Shown here in pieces: positions 6,350 to 10,281 of a stretch of DNA of 10,281 nt. The position numbers were made by a program, and so were the translations under genes. The stretch's first letter is position 1. Each line of letters begins with the position of its first letter. The notes beneath the pieces were generated by a model. It had not been told where the DNA came from. It saw nothing but the letters and a program-made list of their open reading frames with translations, and did no database searches. The DNA is taken from NCBI GenBank assembly GCA_964354145.1, contig CAYGXX010000026.1, forward strand, positions 1 through 10,281. Direction: 5' to 3'. This DNA comes from UBA10110 sp964354145 (lineage in GTDB: Bacteria; Patescibacteriota; Kazan-3B-28; UBA10110).

Positions 6350-6431
6350 GTCATCCTGAACTCGTTTCAGGATCTCTCCACTGGAGATGCTGAAATCCCA
6401 GCATACGCAGGACACGTAAATTCAGCATGAC
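6350..6431. repeat. Second dispersed palindromic element (CCTGAA...TTCAGG type)
   Basis: The outer ends GTCATCCTGAA (6350-6360) and TTCAGCATGAC (6421-6431) are inverted repeats matching at 10 of 11 positions. Inside are a left hairpin CCTGAA/TTCAGG (6355-6360, 6366-6371, 5-base loop), the complementary pair ATCTC/GAGAT (6372-6376, 6384-6388), and the pair ATGCTGAA/TTCAGCAT (6387-6394, 6421-6428), whose loop has gained about 26 bases. It shares the GTCAT ends with the element at 4902-4974 but has a different core, so it is a related but distinct subfamily. Confidence 0.82.
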
Positions 6432-6486
6432 AGAGAAGAGGTTTTTGATGACAAAGGATAAGTTTTAATACAAATGGGGGTTAAAC

Positions 6487-6504
6487 AACTGATTAATTTC
6501 AGTT
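6487..6504. other. Short inverted repeat just upstream of the deacylase start
   Basis: AACTGA (6487-6492) and TCAGTT (6499-6504) flank TTAATT, giving a symmetrical 18-base site 19 bases before the ATG at 6524. It could be an operator or an mRNA hairpin, but AT-rich sequence makes such matches easy to find by chance. Confidence 0.22.
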
Positions 6505-6523
6505 GATATTAATTAGTAATGCT

Positions 6524-7525
6524 ATGAGCGCCTTAGATAAATACAATTTGACTGGCCAAAAAATTCGCTACTCGTTTATTAATGTATTAACGGGCTCAGA
6601 TTTATCGACCCGCAGATTGGCAGTGATGGAAGCCAAAAGCCAAAACGAGGGGCCGGTCTTGTGGTTGGTGGGCTGCCTGCATGGCGAAGAAGTTGGTGGC
6701 ATTGCTATCATCCAGGAATTATTTAAGCGCCTCAAAAAAGAGCCGCTCATCCGGGGGGCAGTCCATGCTTTTCCTTTAGCTAACCCGATGGGCTTTGAGA
6801 TGATGTCTCGAAATATTGGGGTGAATGAAGAAGATCTTAATCGGTCTTTCCCCGGAAATCCCAAAGGCTCTTTGGCAGAGCGGATTGCCGACAAGATCTT
6901 TGCTACTATTATTGCCACCCAACCCACCTTAGTTTTGGATCTGCATAACGATTGGACCCAATCCATTCCTTACACTTTGATTGATCCCTATCCGGGCGCT
7001 GAGCACAAAGAAGCCTACGAAAAAGTTAAAACTTTTGCTGAGCAGACTGGGCTGGTGGTTATTAACGAACAGGAAGATCCCGATGACAAGGACGACTTAA
7101 AACGAAGCTTGTCTGGTAGTTTGCTTACGAAGAACATCCCTGCCATCACTTTGGAATTGGGTGAGGCTTATGTCGTGAATGAAAAAAATCTGGAAGAAGG
7201 TGTTAAAGCTATCTGGAATATTTTGGAGAAGCTAGATATGGTTAACCCTTCCATCCAAAGAATGGATTATGCTGTTCCAGCTGATTTGCAGGGCAAGATT
7301 TTACATTATTCTCACCAGCCGGTGAGTTCCAGCTCCGGCATTATTCGATTCAAAGTTAAACCAGGTCAATTAGTGAAAAAGGACCAGCCGATTGCCAAAA
7401 TCTATAATGTGTTTGGCAAATTGGAGCAAACCTTGTCGGCCGATCGCGACGGGATTGTGCTGGGTCTTTCGGATTCTTCTGTGGCGCTTCCCGGCGAACC
7501 CATCGTTTCTTTCGGATTTCTATAA
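6524..7525 (+). CDS. M14-family zinc deacylase/peptidase (succinylglutamate desuccinylase/aspartoacylase-like)
   Basis: The protein has 333 residues counted from the ATG at 6524. The zinc ligands of the AstE/AspA branch of the M14 carboxypeptidase fold are in place: H53 and E56 in GCLHGEE, and H141 in DLH. DLNRSFPG (104-111) carries the conserved Asn-Arg that usually contacts the substrate carboxylate, and E212 in LELGE is the expected catalytic Glu. Residues from about 265 to the end form a second, beta-rich domain (IIRFKVKPGQLVKKDQPIAKI) resembling a lipoyl or barrel-sandwich half, as in many members. Expected chemistry is hydrolysis of an amide bond of an acylated amino acid or small peptide in the cytoplasm. 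The true substrate cannot be read from sequence, and no arginine-degradation genes lie nearby. A UUG at 6503 would add 7 residues; neither start has a Shine-Dalgarno site. Confidence 0.88.
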   Translation: MSALDKYNLTGQKIRYSFINVLTGSDLSTRRLAVMEAKSQNEGPVLWLVGCLHGEEVGGIAIIQELFKRLKKEPLIRGAVHAFPLANPMGFEMMSRNIGVNEEDLNRSFPGNPKGSLAERIADKIFATIIATQPTLVLDLHNDWTQSIPYTLIDPYPGAEHKEAYEKVKTFAEQTGLVVINEQEDPDDKDDLKRSLSGSLLTKNIPAITLELGEAYVVNEKNLEEGVKAIWNILEKLDMVNPSIQRMDYAVPADLQGKILHYSHQPVSSSSGIIRFKVKPGQLVKKDQPIAKIYNVFGKLEQTLSADRDGIVLGLSDSSVALPGEPIVSFGFL

Positions 7526-7565
7526 ACTATCGCTTCCCTGGTGGAATGCTCCTGGCGGTAGTTTT
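7524..7565 (+). terminator. Probable terminator overlapping the deacylase stop codon
   Basis: AAACTATCGC (7524-7533) pairs with GCGGTAGTTT (7555-7564), 10 bp with one U-G pair, and an inner TTCC/GGAA hairpin (7534-7537, 7543-7546) stacks on it. The 5' arm starts inside the stop codon TAA at 7523-7525. The tail is only TTTTA, so termination may be partial and allow some read-through into the next genes. Confidence 0.5.
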
Positions 7566-7569
7566 AGGA

Positions 7570-7575
7570 TATAAT
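7570..7575 (+). promoter_or_regulatory. -10 box of a probable promoter for the DUF5671-ZIP-MurB operon
   Basis: A perfect TATAAT lies 29 bases before the ATG at 7605, predicting a leader of about 20-25 bases. No good -35 box is found at a 16-18 base spacing (TGCTCC at 17), and the upstream side overlaps the terminator stem of the previous gene. An activator or a weak promoter is possible. Confidence 0.4.
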
Positions 7576-7604
7576 AGAGGCAGTATTTTTAACCTTTTTA
7601 TCAT

Positions 7605-8537
7605 ATGGAGAAGACGTATAACTTTGCGCGAGATGGGTTTATGTATTTATTGAGTTACGCTACATTGCTGGTTTCCAGCGTGGCGATGAATTTCCTTCTG
7701 AAGGGGATAATTAACCACTATGTGCCGGATGCCTTAGACCGGACTGGTTTCTTAACTAGTAGTAGCTTAGTCGGGTTCTTAGCCGCCGTGATCATTGCCT
7801 TTCCGATTTTCCTGTATGTCAATTACCTGGCGAATAAAATGCTTGGTCAAGGCAAAATAATTCACGATACCGGAGTGCGTCGGTGGCTTCTCTATATTAC
7901 TTTAGTGGTAGTCATCCTAGTTATTATTTGGCAGTTGGTTGCTCTGTTGCTCTTTTACCTGAGTGGCAATTTGGCCCTGAGATTTGCTTTACATACTCTG
8001 ATTACGCTGGTAATTGCATTTACTGTTCTCTGGTACCAATGGTGGCATTTGCGTTTCTTTGATGGCACAGCAAAACAGGTGAGTGCTGGTTTTAAGATTT
8101 TTGAATGGGCAGTAATCGCGATGATAGCTGCTGGGGTAATTTGGACATTCTTTATCATTGATAACCCATCAGTTATTCGGCAAAAACGGTTGGACGATAC
8201 CCGAGTTCAGCGATTGACAGCGATCAGTGGTGCTCTTCAAGAATATTACGGCAATAAGTTAGCTGGTCATCAGGCCTTGCCTGCTACTTTGCAGCAATTA
8301 GTAAGCGATGCTCGCATATTCATTGAAACAGATGGCTTAATCGATCCGGTTACCAAAGAGCAGTTTGAATATAAGGTTTTGGGAGTAAAAAGTTACGAGT
8401 TGTGTGCCACCTTCACTACCGATAATACTAAAGAGACCTCTACTGTTACTGATCTGACCGGAACACCGAAATTTGTTGGCGCTAATTCATTCGCGCATCC
8501 CGCGGGGCATAAGTGTTTTGACCTAACTGTCCAGTAA
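7605..8537 (+). CDS. DUF5671-type membrane protein with C-terminal pilin-like soluble tail
   Basis: A 310-residue protein of unknown function. The N-terminal part has about five hydrophobic segments (about 12-32, 52-75, 93-118, 126-145, 165-186) and opens with the GFMYLLSYATLLVSS pattern of the DUF5671 family, which is frequent in Patescibacteria. From about residue 192 a soluble region follows: RLDDTRVQRLTAISGALQEY, then LPATLQQL, then DPVTKEQFEYKVLG and ELCATF, ending with HPAGHKCF. This layout (helix, short Pro-led segment, D-P-x-T turn, Y-x-Y-x-V strand, paired Cys at 267 and 304) resembles the soluble part of type IV pilins and GspG-like pseudopilins, here at the end of a multi-pass protein rather than behind a prepilin leader. 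The ATG at 7605 has no Shine-Dalgarno site. The ZIP gene starts 19 bases after the stop, so they are probably co-transcribed. Confidence 0.82.
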   Translation: MEKTYNFARDGFMYLLSYATLLVSSVAMNFLLKGIINHYVPDALDRTGFLTSSSLVGFLAAVIIAFPIFLYVNYLANKMLGQGKIIHDTGVRRWLLYITLVVVILVIIWQLVALLLFYLSGNLALRFALHTLITLVIAFTVLWYQWWHLRFFDGTAKQVSAGFKIFEWAVIAMIAAGVIWTFFIIDNPSVIRQKRLDDTRVQRLTAISGALQEYYGNKLAGHQALPATLQQLVSDARIFIETDGLIDPVTKEQFEYKVLGVKSYELCATFTTDNTKETSTVTDLTGTPKFVGANSFAHPAGHKCFDLTVQ

Positions 8538-8556
8538 AGTAAATTAAATCCACACC

Positions 8557-9309
8557 ATGCCGGTTTTAGGATATATTATCAGCGCAGTTTTAGTCGTCAG
8601 TTTAATTTCCCTGATTGGGGTAGTATTTTTCTGGGTTAATCAGAAATTAGTCGACAAGATTGTGCCTTGGTTGGTGGCGTTTGCGGCAGGGACATTATTA
8701 TCTGCTGCCTGGTTTGACTTGATTCCAGAAAGTCTGGAACAAATTGGTCAGCGTGCTTTAGTCGGAGTGGTAGTAGGCATCCTGCTATTTTTGCTGTTAG
8801 AACAAGTGCTCCATTGGCATCATGAACATCGGCCTGATTGTGGGGAGTGCGGGAAGAAATCCAAAAAAGTGATGGGCTACTCGGTGTTGGTCGGGGATGG
8901 TTTGCATAATTTTTTGGACGGTGTGATCATCGCTTCAGCATTTATGTCTGGCTTATCAATTGGTTTAGCAACTACTGCGGCGGTGCTGTTTCATGAAATT
9001 CCGCAAGAATTAGGGGATTTTGGCGTCTTGTTGCACAGCGGATTTTCTAGAACCAAAGCGCTTTATTTTAATTTTATTTCTGCCCTAACTGCCGTGATGG
9101 GCGGGTTAGTGGCTTACTATGCTTTGAACTCACTGGAGGCGCTAGTGCCTTACGCAGTGGCCGTAGCGGCAGGCGGGCTGCTGTATATTGCGCTTACGGA
9201 TTTGTTTGCTGAGCTTAAAGGTGGCAAGGAACTATTGTTGCGATTGTGTCAGCTTATTATTTTGATCGGGGGGATAGTACTTATTTATTGGGTAGTCCGA
9301 TTTGAATAA
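8557..9309 (+). CDS. ZIP-family divalent metal transporter
   Basis: A 250-residue integral membrane protein with about eight hydrophobic segments. The ZIP signature lies in helices IV and V: H117-N118 and D121 in HNFLDG, and H146, E147 and E151 in HEIPQELGDFG. These residues form the binuclear transport site in ZIP proteins, and the pattern is closest to the LIV-1-like subfamily (HNF-x-DG, HEIP-x-E-x-GDF). A loop between helices III and IV (HWHHEHRPDCGECGKK, about 86-101) carries four His and a Cys-x-x-Cys pair, typical of a metal-sensing or loading loop. The likely role is uptake of zinc, iron or manganese; specificity cannot be read. It follows the DUF5671 gene and overlaps murB by 8 bases, which suggests one transcript. 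The start has no Shine-Dalgarno site. Confidence 0.92.
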   Translation: MPVLGYIISAVLVVSLISLIGVVFFWVNQKLVDKIVPWLVAFAAGTLLSAAWFDLIPESLEQIGQRALVGVVVGILLFLLLEQVLHWHHEHRPDCGECGKKSKKVMGYSVLVGDGLHNFLDGVIIASAFMSGLSIGLATTAAVLFHEIPQELGDFGVLLHSGFSRTKALYFNFISALTAVMGGLVAYYALNSLEALVPYAVAVAAGGLLYIALTDLFAELKGGKELLLRLCQLIILIGGIVLIYWVVRFE

Positions 9310-10207
9310 GAAATATTCGCAGTTTTTGGATGGTTGTTCCATCCCGATAAAACGCAAGGTAAAATTGTCGCGGTTTTGCACTATGAAAGTAGGCGGACCG
9401 GCGGATTTATTTGTGGAAGCCAAAACCAAATCAGAATTGGTGGAAGTTTTGCAATTAGCGTATAAGTTGGGCATCAGATATTTTGTTTTAGCTGGTGGTA
9501 GTAATGTTGTGTTTCCGGATAAAGGTTGGCGGGGATTAGTAGTCAGATATTTATGCGATCGCATCAAAATTGGTTCAGGGAAAAAATTTGCGGAGGTGGA
9601 GGCGGGGGCAATGTTGGGTGATCTGGTGCGCCGCTTATTAAAACAAAATTTCGGGGGGTTTAATTTTCTGGCGAATATTCCCGGGAGCGTTGGCGGAGCA
9701 ATCGTAGGAAACGCTGGCTGCTATGGCAAGGAGATTAAAGATGTGTTGAAATCAGTGGAGGTTTTTAATGTTAAAACTGGGAAAATTACCAATATGAAGC
9801 CGGGCGAATTGGGGTTTGCTTACCGTCACTCTAAATTGAAAGAACGCCCAGAGTTAGTAGTATTGGGTGCCACTTTCAGATTGGAGAAGGTCAATAGAAA
9901 ACAAGCGTTAAGAGAGATCGCCGAGGAAAAACAATTGCGCAGAGATAAACATCCTCAGGCGCCTTCTTGCGGTAGTTGGTTCAAAAATCCTAGCCGCTCC
10001 GAGCCAGCGTGGAAGTTTATTGAATTGGCAGGGGTGAAAGGCACGGCGGTAGGAGGCGCTAAGATGTCTAACAAGCACGCTAATTTTTTAGTCAATTATC
10101 ATCACGCGACAGCTGCTGATATCGTTAAATTATCCGGGCTGGTGCAGCGAAAGGTCAGGGCCAAGACTAGTGTCGATTTGCAGCCAGAAGTTAAAATTAT
10201 CAATTAG
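9302..10207 (+). CDS. murB: UDP-N-acetylenolpyruvoylglucosamine reductase
   Basis: MurB reduces UDP-N-acetylenolpyruvoylglucosamine to UDP-N-acetylmuramate with FAD and NADPH, the second committed step of peptidoglycan precursor synthesis, in the cytoplasm. The 301-residue protein shows the family motifs in order: the FAD-domain motifs VGGPADLF (30-37) and AGGSNVVFPDKGW (64-76), IPGSVGGAIVGNAGCYG (126-142), YRHSK (174-178), GSWFKNP (224-230) with the expected proton-donor Ser (S225), GGAKMSNKHANFLVN (251-265) and LQPEV (293-297) with the C-terminal catalytic Glu (E296). Its length and GS-x-FKNP form fit the shorter type II enzymes. The UUG at 9302 overlaps the ZIP stop codon by 8 bases with no Shine-Dalgarno site, so translational coupling is likely. 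The next in-frame ATG, at residue 28, would cut into the FAD domain. An intact murB implies the cell makes its own wall precursor. Confidence 0.97.
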   Translation: MNKKYSQFLDGCSIPIKRKVKLSRFCTMKVGGPADLFVEAKTKSELVEVLQLAYKLGIRYFVLAGGSNVVFPDKGWRGLVVRYLCDRIKIGSGKKFAEVEAGAMLGDLVRRLLKQNFGGFNFLANIPGSVGGAIVGNAGCYGKEIKDVLKSVEVFNVKTGKITNMKPGELGFAYRHSKLKERPELVVLGATFRLEKVNRKQALREIAEEKQLRRDKHPQAPSCGSWFKNPSRSEPAWKFIELAGVKGTAVGGAKMSNKHANFLVNYHHATAADIVKLSGLVQRKVRAKTSVDLQPEVKIIN

Positions 10208-10222
10208 TTAGATAGACTTGAC

Positions 10223-10251
10223 TTGACTTAATCCCATGAGTCTGTTAGTAT
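10223..10251 (+). promoter_or_regulatory. Promoter for a gene beyond the right edge
   Basis: TTGACT (10223-10228; a second TTGACT overlaps it at 10218-10223) is followed after 17 bases by TAGTAT (10246-10251), with TGT immediately upstream as an extended -10. Transcription would begin near 10258, within the last 25 bases of the window. No terminator was seen between murB and this promoter. Confidence 0.55.
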
Positions 10252-10281
10252 AGGCACTCGAACCTTGACCTTGAGAAAAGG

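Noticed and set aside
6568..6966. Minus-strand open frame of 132 codons opposite the deacylase gene
   Set aside because: It is the shadow of the zinc-motif-bearing plus-strand gene and has no start signal of its own.
305..10207. An integrated phage, transposon or defence island
   Set aside because: No transposase, integrase, nuclease, helicase, toxin-antitoxin pair or flanking direct repeats; the identified genes are surface and housekeeping functions.

Overview
The window looks like a piece of a Candidate Phyla Radiation (Patescibacteria) chromosome, probably of the Parcubacteria type. This is an inference from gene content, not from a marker gene. The supporting signs are a very large secreted protein of a sort common in that group (fibro-slime/PA14, DUF11 and SdrD_B-like modules plus a single C-terminal membrane anchor), a DUF5671 membrane protein with a C-terminal pilin-like tail, several genes that start without a recognisable Shine-Dalgarno site, and UUG starts. 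TGA is not needed as a sense codon in any of the genes, which end in TAA or TAG.

Layout. Positions 1-304 are non-coding: a probable leftward terminator, foldable sequence of unknown role, and a good sigma70-type promoter. Positions 305-4735 encode a 1476-residue cell-surface protein. Positions 4736-4976 hold a partial dispersed repeat, a strong terminator, a consensus promoter and a palindromic dispersed repeat. Positions 4977-5930 encode a membrane-tethered CAP/SCP-domain protein. A bidirectional terminator at 5961-5980 separates it from a small convergent minus-strand gene (6004-6210) for a 68-residue two-helix membrane protein, the only gene here with a textbook ribosome-binding site. Positions 6211-6523 are non-coding and carry a second promoter-plus-palindrome leader. 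Positions 6524-7525 encode a zinc-dependent M14-type deacylase/peptidase of the succinylglutamate desuccinylase/aspartoacylase family. A likely operon follows: DUF5671 protein (7605-8537), ZIP metal transporter (8557-9309) and MurB (9302-10207, overlapping the ZIP gene by 8 bases). The last 74 bases hold a promoter for a gene beyond the edge.

How it fits together. The left half concerns the cell surface: a modular, probably adhesive or glycan-contacting protein and a CAP-domain protein, each behind its own promoter. The right half is housekeeping: metal uptake, a carboxypeptidase-like enzyme and the second committed step of peptidoglycan precursor synthesis. I see no CRISPR array, no transposase, no tRNA or rRNA and no recognisable defence system. 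The most interesting items are the two duplicated SdrD_B-like units, each split by the same roughly 130-residue module, within which 19 residues are identical although 11 of the 19 codons differ, and the repeated arrangement of promoter, GTCAT-ended palindrome, then gene.
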